Part shown: positions 29,458 to 38,467 of the stretch, in pieces
Layout: every line of letters begins with the position of its first letter
Numbering within the stretch: position 1 is the first letter of the stretch
Assembly (NCBI GenBank): GCA_017859995.1
Contig: JAFJUR010000022.1
Coordinates: forward strand, 1 to 40,981
Direction: 5' to 3'
DNA from: Holophagaceae bacterium
GTDB lineage: Bacteria; Acidobacteriota; Holophagae; Holophagales; Holophagaceae
Length of the DNA: 40,981 nucleotides
Translations under genes and position numbers: made by a program
Notes under the pieces: model-generated
Told to the model about the DNA's origin: nothing
The model's database searches: none
What the model saw: the letters and a program-made list of their open reading frames with translations, nothing else

Positions 29458-30486
29458 TCAAGCAGGCAGGTGTCTGCGGATGGCCATGCCCATGCCGCGG
29501 GTGCCAAGGGACCCGCCCAGGTCATGGGTCCGGGCTCCTGTCCCAAGGGCGGCGGATACCGCGGCTTCCACGCCCGCGGCCTCCGCCTCCCAGCCCAGGT
29601 GGCGGAACAGGAGGGCCGTGCTGAGGATCATGCCCACGGGGTTGGCCAGGTCCTTGCCGGCGATGTCCGGGGCCGAGCCATGGACGGGCTCCGCCAGCGC
29701 GGCGCAGCGATGCGGCCGGTGGGGCGCCCAGCTGAGGGAGGGCGCCACGCCCATGCCGCCCACGAAGGCCGCGCAGAGGTCGCTGATGAGGTCGCCCAGG
29801 TAGTTGTCGGCGGCAATGATCCCGAAGGCCGCCGGATCCTGCACCAGGGCGCAGAGCAGGGCGTCGGCGTGCATGGTCCGGGCGGACACCGCGGGATGGT
29901 CCAGCCGCACCGCCTCGAACACGCGCAGCCACAGACCATGCCCGTGCTTCAGCACGTTGGCCTTGTGGGCGAGGGTGAGCGGCAGCTGCCGGCGGGCCGC
30001 CGCCGCGAAGGCGCTCTCCAGCAGGCGGCGCACGGCCGGTTCCGTGTGGATGGCGAGGTCCACCGCCCGGCCCGGTTCCGTCGTCCCCTGCAGGCAGTAG
30101 GGCCCTTCGGTGTTCTCGCGGAAAACCTCGATGTCCAGGCGCGGCTGGCCGGGCAGCAGCGGCCGGCAGGGGCGGAAGTTCACGGTGAGTTCCAGCTCCT
30201 GCCGCAGGCGCAGGAGGATGCCTTCGGCGTGGCGGCCGTCGGGAATGCGGGGGTCGCCCACCGCCCCGAAGAGGATGGCATCGCAGCCGTCCCGCAGCTC
30301 CCGGAAGGCCGTGTCCGGCAGGATCTCCCCCGTGGCCAGGTGGTGATCGGCGCCGTAAGGCAGCCGGAGGATTTCCAGGTTCCGGCCCCGGGCCCGCGCC
30401 CAGTCCAGGCAGGGCAGGGCCTCGGCCAGGACTTCCCCGCCGACCCCGTCGCCGGAAATGAGGGCGATGCGAACCGGTTTGTCCAA
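29458..30486 (-). CDS. Isocitrate/isopropylmalate dehydrogenase family enzyme (LeuB-like)
   Basis: 342 residues. The decarboxylating dehydrogenase pattern is complete: ALISGDGVGGEV at the start, GAVGDPRIP near 75, the Arg cluster LLRLRQELELTVNFRPCR, the substrate motif EVFRENTEG, HKANVLKHGHGLW, a C-terminal DNYLGDLISDLCAAFVGGMG and HGSAPDIAGK for NAD. Length and the LRQ...RP spacing favour 3-isopropylmalate dehydrogenase over isocitrate dehydrogenase, but tartrate- and homoisocitrate-type relatives look alike. No leuA, leuC or leuD is nearby, so a leucine role is not supported by context. Divergent from the peroxiredoxin. Confidence 0.85.
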   Translation of the reverse strand: MDKPVRIALISGDGVGGEVLAEALPCLDWARARGRNLEILRLPYGADHHLATGEILPDTAFRELRDGCDAILFGAVGDPRIPDGRHAEGILLRLRQELELTVNFRPCRPLLPGQPRLDIEVFRENTEGPYCLQGTTEPGRAVDLAIHTEPAVRRLLESAFAAAARRQLPLTLAHKANVLKHGHGLWLRVFEAVRLDHPAVSARTMHADALLCALVQDPAAFGIIAADNYLGDLISDLCAAFVGGMGVAPSLSWAPHRPHRCAALAEPVHGSAPDIAGKDLANPVGMILSTALLFRHLGWEAEAAGVEAAVSAALGTGARTHDLGGSLGTRGMGMAIRRHLPA

Positions 30487-30547
30487 ACTCGAGCCCTCCC
30501 TGGCTCAGGCGATGGTGCCACACTCCAGGCTCTTCCCGGAGGATGGC

Positions 30548-31060
30548 ATGACCCGGAGGTGGAGGGCTGGCATGGGAATCATCGCGATGCTGGGATGGGC
30601 TTCGGCGGCCGAGATCACGGAGGGATCGAAGGCCCCGGCCTTCGAGGCAGTCGACCAGCACGGCGCCCAGGTGCGGCTGTCGGATTTCCAGGGCAAGGCG
30701 GCCGTGGTGCTCTACTTCTATCCAAAGGACGACACGCCGGGGTGCACGGCCCAGGCCTGCAGCCTGCGGGACGGCTTCGCGGCCATCCAGGCGGCGGGCG
30801 CGGTGATCCTCGGCGTGAGCGCCGACACCGGCGCGAGCCATCGGGCCTTCGCCGAGAAGTTCAAGCTGCCCTTCAGCCTCCTGGCCGACCCGGAGAAGCG
30901 CATCATCGCCGCGTACGGCGTGAAGATGCCACTGCTCGGATTCGCCAAGCGGGTCACGTTCCTCATTGATCGCCAAGGCGTCGTCCGCAAGGTCATCCGG
31001 GACACCCGAACCCAGGATCACGACCGGCAGGTGCTCGCCCTCCTGAAGGGAATGTCCTAG
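30548..31060 (+). CDS. Exported BCP/PrxQ-type peroxiredoxin
   Basis: 170 residues from ATG 30548, GGAGG at 30538-30542. Reduces peroxides with thiols. The peroxidatic Cys66 sits in PGCTAQAC and the resolving Cys71 is five residues on, the 1-Cys-helix arrangement of bacterioferritin-comigratory proteins. YFYPKDDTPGCT and the later GVKMPLLGFAKRVTFLID are usual. Residues 1-21 form a cleavable signal peptide (GWASAAE), so it acts outside the cytoplasm and would need a periplasmic thioredoxin-like partner, not seen here. Confidence 0.9.
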   Translation: MTRRWRAGMGIIAMLGWASAAEITEGSKAPAFEAVDQHGAQVRLSDFQGKAAVVLYFYPKDDTPGCTAQACSLRDGFAAIQAAGAVILGVSADTGASHRAFAEKFKLPFSLLADPEKRIIAAYGVKMPLLGFAKRVTFLIDRQGVVRKVIRDTRTQDHDRQVLALLKGMS

Positions 31061-31087
31061 CCGAGAGCCGGAATTCGGGCATTTGCA

Positions 31088-31117
31088 TTGAGGCCGGGAG
31101 AGTTTCTGGGCTAAACT
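31088..31117 (+). promoter_or_regulatory. Promoter candidate upstream of the MglA-like gene
   Basis: TTGAGG (31088-31093), 18-nt spacer, TAAACT (31112-31117), followed 24 nt later by the ATG with AGAGG between. Confidence 0.45.
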
Positions 31118-31140
31118 CGCTCATCCAAAGAGGTTCTGGA

Positions 31141-32478
31141 ATGGTGTTCTTCAACCACGCCACCCGGCAGATGACGGCGAAAATCGTCTACTACGGGCCC
31201 GGGAAAGACCACCAACCTCAACACCATCTACGGCAAGACGAGCCAGAAGGCCCGCGGCGAGATGGTGAGCCTCAACACCGAGACGGACCGCACCCTGTTT
31301 TTCGACCTGCTGCCCATGGACGTCGGCATGGTGGGCGGCTTCAAGACCAAGCTGCAGCTCTACACCGTGCCCGGCCAGGTGTTCTACAACAGCACCCGGA
31401 AGCTCGTGCTGAAGGGCGTGGACGGCATCGTCTTCGTGGTGGACAGCCAGACGCCCATGCTCGATCCCTGCCGCGAGAGCTACCAGAACCTGGAGGAGAA
31501 CCTCCGGGAACTGGGGCTGAACCTCTCTGAGATCCCCACGGTCTTCCAGTGGAACAAGCGGGATCTTCGCAACGTGGTACCGGTGGAAGAACTCGAGGCG
31601 GCCTTCAATCCCCGGGGCCTCCCCAGCTTCCAGTCCGTGGCCTCGGACGGCACGGGCGTGTTCGAGACCCTGCGATCACCAAGCTGGCCCTCTCTCACAT
31701 CAAGACCCACGTGCTGGGCGAGGCCCAGGTGGTCGCGCCCCCGCCCCCCGAGCCCCGGCCGGCCCCGCGCCAGGAGAGCGAGGCCCTCACGCTGTCCGAC
31801 CTGCCTTCGGTGACCGACCTCCTCGACATGGAGGGGGCGACGTCCACCAGCTCCTCGCCGGCCGCTGCGCCGCTGCCGGACGAAGGGGAAGACACGGATT
31901 TCTTCATCGAGGCCCCGGTGCTGCCCGAGCCGCCCGAGGCCGGGGACGGGGACATCTCCTTCCTGACGGATCTGGACGACCTGCCCTCGGCAGCCTCCGA
32001 AACCATCGAGCTTCCGCCCCTGCCGGAACCCGCAGCACCCGTCCTCCCGGCCCCGGCGCCCATGGCGCAAGCCGCGGCCGACGAGCCGGCGGCGGTGGCT
32101 CACGTGGCGGCGCCTGCGGCTCACGAACCGGAGCCCGCCGCGGGCCCTTCTCGACCGGCGAAATCCGCTGTCAAGGCCGATCCCCTGGCGGTTCTGGCCT
32201 CGCTGAAGCTGGAATCCAAGCGGCCCGCCGCCAAGCCCAAGGCCGTCGACGCCAAGGACGCCATCCATTCCCTCATGGGCGAACTCACGCAGGTGGGCCG
32301 CTCCGGGGCGCCCTCAGTGCTGCGCCTGGAGGTGCCCGCCGAGCTGGACGGGCAGGAGATCGAGGTGGTGGTCCAGCTGCGGCGCCAGGGGCAGGTGCTG
32401 GCGGAGGGCCAGATCCAGCGCCCCGCGCCCGGCAAGGGCAGCACGGCCAAGCTCAGCGTCGAACTGAAGCGGAGCTAG
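31141..32478 (+). pseudogene. mglA: MglA-like small GTPase with C-terminal extension, broken by two frameshifts
   Basis: The three frames together read as one protein. The start (31141) is FFNHATRQMTAKIVYYGPG; after the GPG of the P-loop the frame jumps and continues KTTNLNTIYGKT. GFKTKLQLYTVPGQVFYNSTRK, VVDSQTPM and QWNKRDL follow. Near 31674 the frame changes again (FETLR, then ITKLALSHIK). Comparison with the family suggests 8 nt lost at about 31204 and 4 nt at about 31674. After the GTPase comes a Pro/Ala/acidic linker and a C-terminal domain (DPLAVLASLKL to the end). MglA proteins control polarity and gliding or twitching. Real pseudogene or sequencing error cannot be told. Confidence 0.85.
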
Positions 32479-32479
32479 G

Positions 32480-33076
32480 ATGCGTGGCCTGATCCTGGCC
32501 CTGCTGGCCGTCGCACCGGCGGTCGTCACGCCGGCCATGGCGGCGACGCCCGGCTGGTGGAGCGCCTTCTTCCGGGCCCCGGGCCTGGAGAGCCGGTTCC
32601 GGCAGGAGAGCGAGAGCCTGGTGTTCGGGAAACTGTCCCGCGAGGGCAGGCTGGTCCTGGCCCGGGGCGGCCGCCTGAAGGTGGCCTACGCCGGGGGCCT
32701 GACGGTCACCTGCGATGGCCGCCACCTGGTGCAGTACGATCCGGACACGCGCACCGCCCAGCGCATCGAACTGGCCCGCGCCGTCCGCGACTTCCCTCTG
32801 CTGGGCATCCTCCTGGATCCGACCCGCCTCGAGCGGCTCTACCGCGTCGAGTCCGCAGGCGGGGAGACCGTGACCCTCGTGCCCCGCGAAACGGGATTGC
32901 CGGCCCTGACGGCCACGGGCAAGGGCGGCCTCCTGCGCAGCCTCGCCTGGACCGATCCCACCGGGGCCCGCCAGAAGCTCGAGCTGCTCGATCCCAGGGT
33001 CACGGGCAAGGTGGATCCCGGCGCGTTCCGGGCCCAGGTGCCCTCCGGCACCCGTTGGGCTACTCCGAACGGCTGA
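32480..33076 (+). CDS. LolA-like outer-membrane lipoprotein carrier homologue
   Basis: 198 residues, starting one base after the previous stop. Residues 1-22 form a signal peptide (ending PAMAAT). The mature protein shows the LolA order: ESRFRQESESLVFGKLSREGRL, GGRLKVAYAGGLTVTCDGRHLVQYDPDTRTAQRIEL, then AWTDPTGARQKLEL. LolA ferries lipoproteins across the periplasm, but this one lacks a recognisable LolB or LolCDE neighbour. It may serve another lipid-carrier role. The last 17 bases overlap the convergent phosphatase gene. Confidence 0.78.
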   Translation: MRGLILALLAVAPAVVTPAMAATPGWWSAFFRAPGLESRFRQESESLVFGKLSREGRLVLARGGRLKVAYAGGLTVTCDGRHLVQYDPDTRTAQRIELARAVRDFPLLGILLDPTRLERLYRVESAGGETVTLVPRETGLPALTATGKGGLLRSLAWTDPTGARQKLELLDPRVTGKVDPGAFRAQVPSGTRWATPNG

Positions 33077-33767
33077 AGGCGTCGAAGATCTCGGCCTGGG
33101 GAAAGCGGAGCCGCAGCCAGGCGTCAAGCTCGGGCACCGTGTCGAAGATCCGCTCGGCCCCGGCCGCCTGCAGCTCCGCGCGGCTGCCGTAGCCCCAGGC
33201 CACGCCGACGGCCTCGAGCCCGTGGTCCCGCGCCGCGATCATGTCCACGCCGCGGTCGCCGATGAAGACCCCGCCGGGCCAGACGGTGCCCCGCGCCACG
33301 AGCTCCGCCACCACGTCGGTCTTCGGTTGCCAGCGGCCCTTGAGGCTGCTGCCGAAGATGTCGTCGAAGATCAGGTTCAGGTCGAACTGGTAGGCGATGC
33401 GCCGGGCGAACACGCTGGGCTTGGCCGACACGATGTAGATGCGGTGGCCCTGGCGCTTCAGGCGATGCAGCAGGTGGAACACACCGGGATAGAGCTCGTG
33501 CTCGAACACGCCGTCTTCCCGGTAGCGCTCCCAGTAGAAGGCCAGCGCCGCCTCCAGGCGCTCGGGGTCCTCCAGGCCTGGAAGCGTGGCCAGGGATTCG
33601 CGCATGCCGAAGCCGATCCAGTCGCGCACCGTGGCCTCGTCCGGCAGGGTGAGGCCGAAGGCCGCGCAGGTCTTGCGCAGGCAGTTGGTCACGCCCAGCA
33701 GGGGATCCACCAGGGTGCCGTCGAGGTCGAAGCAGACAAGCCCGGGGGCCGACTCGGCCGGCATCAT
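33060..33767 (-). CDS. HAD-family phosphatase (phosphoglycolate phosphatase-like)
   Basis: 235 residues. The nucleophile motif CFDLDGTLVDP is at 12-22 with Asp14/Asp16, a helical cap follows, motif II is IYIVSAKPS, the Lys is in GRWQPKTDV, and the final FIGDRGVDMIAARDHGLEAVGVAWGYG provides the acidic pair. Most like phosphoglycolate phosphatase or the related pyrophosphatase PpaX. The latter would be interesting because an inorganic pyrophosphatase gene ends six bases before it. Last gene of the leftward operon. Confidence 0.88.
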   Translation of the reverse strand: MMPAESAPGLVCFDLDGTLVDPLLGVTNCLRKTCAAFGLTLPDEATVRDWIGFGMRESLATLPGLEDPERLEAALAFYWERYREDGVFEHELYPGVFHLLHRLKRQGHRIYIVSAKPSVFARRIAYQFDLNLIFDDIFGSSLKGRWQPKTDVVAELVARGTVWPGGVFIGDRGVDMIAARDHGLEAVGVAWGYGSRAELQAAGAERIFDTVPELDAWLRLRFPQAEIFDAFSRSE

Positions 33768-33773
33768 CGGCAG

Positions 33774-34301
33774 CTACTTCTTTTCCCGGTTGTACGCCTC
33801 GATGGAGGCGCGCACGAAGGCGTGGGCCTCGTCCTTGCCGCCCCAGCCGTCGCTGGAGACGCTCTTGCGTTCCAGGTCCTTGTAGGTGAGGAAGAAGTGC
33901 TCCACCTCCAGGAGGAAGTGCGGCGGCAGGTCGCTGCGGGAGGTCACATGGGCGTAGGTGGGGTCGTCCGTGGCCACCGCGAGGATCTTGGCGTCATGGC
34001 CCTTGTCGTCGGTCATGCGCAGCAGGGCGATGGGCCGGGCCCGGATCACCACGCCCGGGTAGGTGGAGCCGTTGATGAGCACGAGGATGTCGGCCGGATC
34101 ACCGTCGTCGGCGAGGGTGCCGGGAATGAAGCCGTACTCCGCCGGGTAGTGGAAGGGGGAGAACAGCACGCGGTCCACGTGCACCAGGCCGGTCTGGTGA
34201 TCGATTTCGTACTTGATGCGGGAGCCCGTGGGAATCTCGACGATGGCGTTCACCGTCTCGGGCGCCTGGCTGCCGGGACTCAGGTGGATCAAGGACGACA
34301 T
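33774..34301 (-). CDS. ppa: Inorganic pyrophosphatase (family I)
   Basis: 175 residues from ATG at 34301. Hydrolyses pyrophosphate to phosphate with Mg2+. VEIPTGSRIKYEID at 21-34 provides Glu22 and Lys30, HYPAEYGFIPGTLADDGDPADILVLI carries the signature D-x-D-P-x-D (66-71), and the later DKGHDAKILAV follows. Full length for a bacterial family I enzyme. It is in a tight operon between the sensor kinase (46 nt away) and the phosphatase (6 nt). Soluble, cytoplasmic. Confidence 0.95.
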   Translation of the reverse strand: MSSLIHLSPGSQAPETVNAIVEIPTGSRIKYEIDHQTGLVHVDRVLFSPFHYPAEYGFIPGTLADDGDPADILVLINGSTYPGVVIRARPIALLRMTDDKGHDAKILAVATDDPTYAHVTSRSDLPPHFLLEVEHFFLTYKDLERKSVSSDGWGGKDEAHAFVRASIEAYNREKK

Positions 34302-34347
34302 GGGGGCTCCGCGAAGGCCCCTATTTTCACACGGACTGTGACGGACG

Positions 34348-35433
34348 TCACGCTTCCGTCGCCGCCGCGAGGCGCAGATGCACGGTGGTGCCGCGCCCCG
34401 CCTGGCTTTCAATGAACAGCAGGCCGCCGTGGGCGACGATGATGCGGTGGCACACCGCCAGCCCCAGGCCGGTGCCGCCACCGAAGGTGCTGAAGAAGGG
34501 ATCGAACACCTTGGAGAGCGTCTCGGCGGGAATGCCGCAGCCGTTGTCCGTGAGGGTGAGGTGCCAGCAGGGCTGGCCTTCGAGCCGTTCCTCGGCGGCA
34601 GTGAGGAGAATGCGCGGGACCGGCGTGTCCTCCACGGCGCGGGTGGCGTTCTGAAGGAGGTTCTGCGCGACCTGGCGCAGCAGGTCGGGATCTCCTTTCC
34701 AGGTGGCCTGCTCGGGGATCTGGTTGTCCCAGGGCACCGCCTCGGCCAGGGTGGCACTCCGCAGGGCCTCCTCCCAGAAGCTGCGCAGGGCGATGTCGGT
34801 CACCTTGGGCTGGAGGTCGCGGCTGAAGGAGAGGGTGTTGCCCACCACGCGGTTCAGGCGGCCCACGCCCTCCTGCATCTTGCGGGCGAGCTCCAGCGGC
34901 CCCTCCTGGTCGGCGAGGTCCTCCACCAGCATGCCGGAGAAGAGCGCGAGGCTGCCCAGGGGGTTCCGGATCTCGTGGGCCAGTTCCGCGGCCATGCGGC
35001 CCATGGCGGCGAGGCGGTCCTCCCGCGAGGCCTGCTGGGCCCTCAGCACGGCCTCGGTGACGTCCCGAAGGGTCACGATGGCGCCGCCGTGGGGCGCGGA
35101 GCGGCGCTCCTCCTCGAAGATGAGCTCGCGCCCCTCCTGGGTCTGGAACCGCCGCTGACCGCCGGGGCTGCCGGCCTCCCAGGGGGCGGGATCCTGCAGG
35201 AAGCGGCCCTCCAGGCCCTGGGGGCGGTTGGTGAAGCGCAGAGAGCCGTCTTCGGCCAGCACCCAGATGGCGAAGGGCACCGCCTCCAGCACGGTCTGGA
35301 GCTCGCCCTGGAGCTGGCCCAGCTGGGTCTGCAGGGCCTCATACCGGGTCTGCAGGTGTTCGGAAGCGGCGGTGAAAGCCTCGAAAGCCTCCAGCAGCTG
35401 TCTGGGGTCCGGATGATCCTGCACGCCCGTCAC
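34348..35433 (-). CDS. Sensor histidine kinase with PAS domain, no membrane segment
   Basis: 361 residues from GTG at 35433, which overlaps the HEAT-protein stop (GTGA). A helical start (10-50) leads to a PAS-like domain (about 45-130). The dimerisation domain carries His153 in ELAHEIRNPL. The ATPase has the N box (QNLLQNATRAV, Asn262), G1 DNGCGIP (297-303), FDPFFSTF and G2 GGGTGLGLAVCH. No transmembrane segment, so cytoplasmic. No response regulator gene is in the window. Confidence 0.92.
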   Translation of the reverse strand: MTGVQDHPDPRQLLEAFEAFTAASEHLQTRYEALQTQLGQLQGELQTVLEAVPFAIWVLAEDGSLRFTNRPQGLEGRFLQDPAPWEAGSPGGQRRFQTQEGRELIFEEERRSAPHGGAIVTLRDVTEAVLRAQQASREDRLAAMGRMAAELAHEIRNPLGSLALFSGMLVEDLADQEGPLELARKMQEGVGRLNRVVGNTLSFSRDLQPKVTDIALRSFWEEALRSATLAEAVPWDNQIPEQATWKGDPDLLRQVAQNLLQNATRAVEDTPVPRILLTAAEERLEGQPCWHLTLTDNGCGIPAETLSKVFDPFFSTFGGGTGLGLAVCHRIIVAHGGLLFIESQAGRGTTVHLRLAAATEA

Positions 35434-37790
35434 GGCTGCACCGGCGGTTCCAGCAGGCGGCGCATGGCTTCCCGCTCCTCGCCCTTGGGTTCCGCGTCCA
35501 CGGCCCGCTGGAGGGCTGCCGTGGCCTCCGGATGGCCCATGGCCGCGAGGGCCCTGGCCGCCGCCAGGCGAATGGGTTGGGACTCGCCGCCGCCGAAGAA
35601 GCTTTTTCGGCGCAGACATTCCATCAGCATTGGAATGGCCTTGGGCGAGGCGATGTGGCCCATGGTGTCGAGGGCCTGGATCCGCAGCTTCTCGATCACC
35701 CGCTTGTCCTGGGCCAGCTCGGATACCGACCCCAGGCTCCCTTCGGAGCGCAGCTGCCCGAGGGCGAAGAGGATCTCCTGCAGGGTCTCGGCGTCGGCGT
35801 CCTTCATGCGGGCCAGCAGGTGGGGCTCGGCCACGGGGCCGCCCAGCTTCCAGAGGGCACGGACCGCCGTGCGGCGCACCCGGGGCTCTGGGTGGCGCAG
35901 CAGGGGAATGGTGGCGGGCACGCAACCGGCATCGCCGAGGTCGGCCAGCAGCGTGAGGGCGTTGCGGACCAGGTACCAGGCCGGCGACGCCAGAGCGTCC
36001 AGGAGGGCCGGGAGGGCGGAGGGGCCCATGCTGCGAACGGCCTCCACCAGGCGGCCCCGGCGGGTGCGGTCGGCCTCTTCGCCCAGCCGCGCCACCAGGT
36101 GCCGGGTCATGGGATCGCCCAGGAACTCGAGGTAGGGATGCACCTGCAGGATCATCTGGTCCCGCTCCAGGCTGAAGGCCCGCTGGACCACCGCGTCCAT
36201 CAGGGCGGGCCGCAGCAGGGCGGCGCGCAGACGGGCGAGGGCGTCATTGCGCCAGGGATGCTGCTCCTCGAGGAAGGCGCAGAGTCCTTCGAGTTCCCCG
36301 ATGTCCGACATGACCGCCGCGAAGTCTCCGCGCAGCACCAGCGCCGCCAGCGCGACCTCGAGGCTCTCCGCGGTCCAGCGGTGGATGGGCGGCTCGGGCT
36401 CCCAGGCGAAATGGGCCCGGAGCCCTTCGGCCAGGGGCCCTTCGCCGCCGGGCGGCAACCCGGGGTCGTGGGCCCACCGCGCCACGCCCGTGAGCGTTTG
36501 GGCGGCCTTCATGCGGAGGTCGCTCCGCTCGCTGCGCAGGATGTCGAGGAGCGCCTCCATGATGTGGATGAAATCGTCGTGGCGGCGGAGGTCCAGCAGC
36601 TCGCGCAGGAAGGCCAGGCGGTGTTCGAGGCTCAGCTCGAACAGGTAGCCCTCCTCCAGGACCTTGAGAAGCTTGGCCTCCAGGCTGAGGGCCTCCCACT
36701 CCAGGTGGCGCAGGATCGCCTCGGCCTGGGCGGCGTCCTGGCCGGAGCTGCGGAGGTGGGCCGACAGGGCCCGGCCCAGGACCTGGCGCTCGGCGAGGGG
36801 TCGGAGGATGTCCTGGATGGGGCCCCGGAGCTGCACCCAGGAGGCGCCCTGGGCCAGGGCGGTGCTGGTGGCCACGGCCAGGAGCTCCCCGGCCAGGGCC
36901 TTCACGCCCAGGGCCAGGCCGGCCGGCTTTTCCGGAAGGCTGGACAATCCGGCGAGGAGGTTCAGCTGCACCTCCGGCGTCAGGCCCATGAGCACCTGCC
37001 GCAGGGTGCCGAGCTGGGAAGGGGTGGGCATGCCTTCGCCCAGGCCCAGTTCCTGGCCCAGGGGGCCCAGGTGGCTGAGGTCGGCGGGATGGAAGCCGCG
37101 CAGGAAGCCCAGGCCATCGTCCGTCTCCGAAGCGGCGCTGGAGGCCGAGCCGAAGGCGGCGTGAGAACCCGAGCTGTAGGCCGGCTGGGACCCGGAGCTG
37201 TAGGCGGTGTGGGGCCCGGAGGTCGCCCCAGCGCCCCGGGCCAGCGCGGCCTGCAGGGCATCCCGGATGAACTTCACGAGGTTGTCCGGGGAGGGGCTCG
37301 CCGGTGGGGCGGGCGGGGCGGGCGCGAAGGCTGGCGCCTTGTCGTCGGACCCGGATTCCTCGCCTTCGAGCACCTCCTGATAACGGGTCTGGGACACGCG
37401 GATGTGGCGCACCCCGGAGGCGGTCAGCAGGGCCTCGAAGCCCCCCATCTCCTCCAGCCGGGCCGGCTTGGTGGCAAATCCCTGCAGAAAGGCGAGCAGC
37501 TCCTCGACGGCCACTCCCCGCTCGAAGACGAAGCCGCTGACGCCCCGCTCCGCGATCAGCTTGACCAGCAGCGCGACGTGGGGATTCCGCGCGTCCTGGA
37601 CCTGCCCGTCCACGAAAGCCTTCGGGCCGGACACCACGAACTGCAGCCGTTCCGCCTCAAGTAGCCAGCGGTCGAGCACGGCATGCCCCGCGATGAGGGC
37701 CTCCTGGGTTCGGGGGTGGGACGCCGTGTACATCTGCAGCGCCTTGAGGGCGACGGCCAGGCTCTGGGCAAGCTGCGGGAAGTCGCTCAC
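35430..37790 (-). CDS. HEAT-repeat protein
   Basis: 786 residues from GTG at 37790, overlapping the HD-gene stop by GTGA; upstream frames belong to the HD gene. Residues 1-110 are a helical domain (LAVALKALQMYTASHPRTQEALI, GFVFERGVAVEELLAFLQG) seen before HEAT repeats in several myxobacterial and acidobacterial proteins. Residues about 145-220 are a Pro/Ser/Gly linker with repeated YSSGS. The rest is helical, with clear HEAT-type repeats near the end: LLRHPEPRVRRTAVRALWKLGG, then AAARALAAMGHPEATAALQRAV. A scaffold between the HD protein and the kinase fits its place; that is inference. Confidence 0.85.
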   Translation of the reverse strand: MSDFPQLAQSLAVALKALQMYTASHPRTQEALIAGHAVLDRWLLEAERLQFVVSGPKAFVDGQVQDARNPHVALLVKLIAERGVSGFVFERGVAVEELLAFLQGFATKPARLEEMGGFEALLTASGVRHIRVSQTRYQEVLEGEESGSDDKAPAFAPAPPAPPASPSPDNLVKFIRDALQAALARGAGATSGPHTAYSSGSQPAYSSGSHAAFGSASSAASETDDGLGFLRGFHPADLSHLGPLGQELGLGEGMPTPSQLGTLRQVLMGLTPEVQLNLLAGLSSLPEKPAGLALGVKALAGELLAVATSTALAQGASWVQLRGPIQDILRPLAERQVLGRALSAHLRSSGQDAAQAEAILRHLEWEALSLEAKLLKVLEEGYLFELSLEHRLAFLRELLDLRRHDDFIHIMEALLDILRSERSDLRMKAAQTLTGVARWAHDPGLPPGGEGPLAEGLRAHFAWEPEPPIHRWTAESLEVALAALVLRGDFAAVMSDIGELEGLCAFLEEQHPWRNDALARLRAALLRPALMDAVVQRAFSLERDQMILQVHPYLEFLGDPMTRHLVARLGEEADRTRRGRLVEAVRSMGPSALPALLDALASPAWYLVRNALTLLADLGDAGCVPATIPLLRHPEPRVRRTAVRALWKLGGPVAEPHLLARMKDADAETLQEILFALGQLRSEGSLGSVSELAQDKRVIEKLRIQALDTMGHIASPKAIPMLMECLRRKSFFGGGESQPIRLAAARALAAMGHPEATAALQRAVDAEPKGEEREAMRRLLEPPVQP

Positions 37791-38467
37791 GGCGGGGTCA
37801 TCTCCATCGGATCCGACCATTCCCGGCGGAGCTGGTCGTAGTGGGCCTCGATGAACGCCAGCCGGCGGCGTCCCTCCTCCCGGGCCGGTTCCGTGTTGAA
37901 GGAGGCGGTGATGCCCCGCGCCAGATCCAGCCAGGCACTTCCGCGGCGCAGGATCTCGGCGGTGGTGATGGGCTGGAAGGCGCCGCTGATGCAGCCGAAG
38001 TGGATAAGGCTCGCGGCGCCGATCTTGCTCAGCTTGTCGCAGTCCCAGAGGCAGGCCGTCTCCAGCGGCTCGAGCTTCCTGGTGAGCTTGAGGCCCACGT
38101 GGTGCTCGATGGCATGGCGCACGGCGGGGATCTTCGCGGGCGGGAAGTCGGTGCCCGCGAGGAGCTCCTCGACCTTGGCGGAGGCATCCTGGGCGTGGGT
38201 GTCCTTGGCGTGGGGATCCTTCAGCCGCTTGGCGACATCGTGCAGCCAGGCGGCGCACTCCACCACTTCGAGGTCCGCGCCCGTGGCAGGCGCCAGCCAC
38301 CGGGCCAGCAGCACGGCCGCGTAGGTGTGCTCGAATCGGTAGTTGAAGATGGGCTGGTAGGTGCCGTCCACCTCGTGGCCGATGCCCCAGAACCGGATCG
38401 CGTCGGCGTCCGAGAAGCGCCGCAGCGCTTGTTCACAGGCGGTCCGCCAGGGGGTGGGCTGGGTCAT
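37787..38467 (-). CDS. HD-domain protein
   Basis: 226 residues from ATG at 38467, overlapping the hutH stop by ATGA. The metal-binding pattern is FEHTYAAVLLARWLA (His), AAWLHDVAKR (HD pair), then RHAIEHHVGL and the late CDKLSKIG Asp. This suggests a metal-dependent phosphohydrolase on a nucleotide or similar; no EAL, GGDEF or GYP motif is seen, so not a c-di-GMP GYP enzyme. Substrate unknown. Coupled by overlaps on both sides. Confidence 0.88.
   Translation of the reverse strand: MTQPTPWRTACEQALRRFSDADAIRFWGIGHEVDGTYQPIFNYRFEHTYAAVLLARWLAPATGADLEVVECAAWLHDVAKRLKDPHAKDTHAQDASAKVEELLAGTDFPPAKIPAVRHAIEHHVGLKLTRKLEPLETACLWDCDKLSKIGAASLIHFGCISGAFQPITTAEILRRGSAWLDLARGITASFNTEPAREEGRRRLAFIEAHYDQLRREWSDPMEMTPP

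Noticed and set aside
29470..30969. 499-codon frames on both strands around the LeuB-like gene
   Set aside because: Shadows of the LeuB-like and peroxiredoxin genes, which have complete family motifs.
35532..37664. 710-codon + strand frame
   Set aside because: Antisense of the HEAT-repeat gene; composition typical of high-GC shadow frames.
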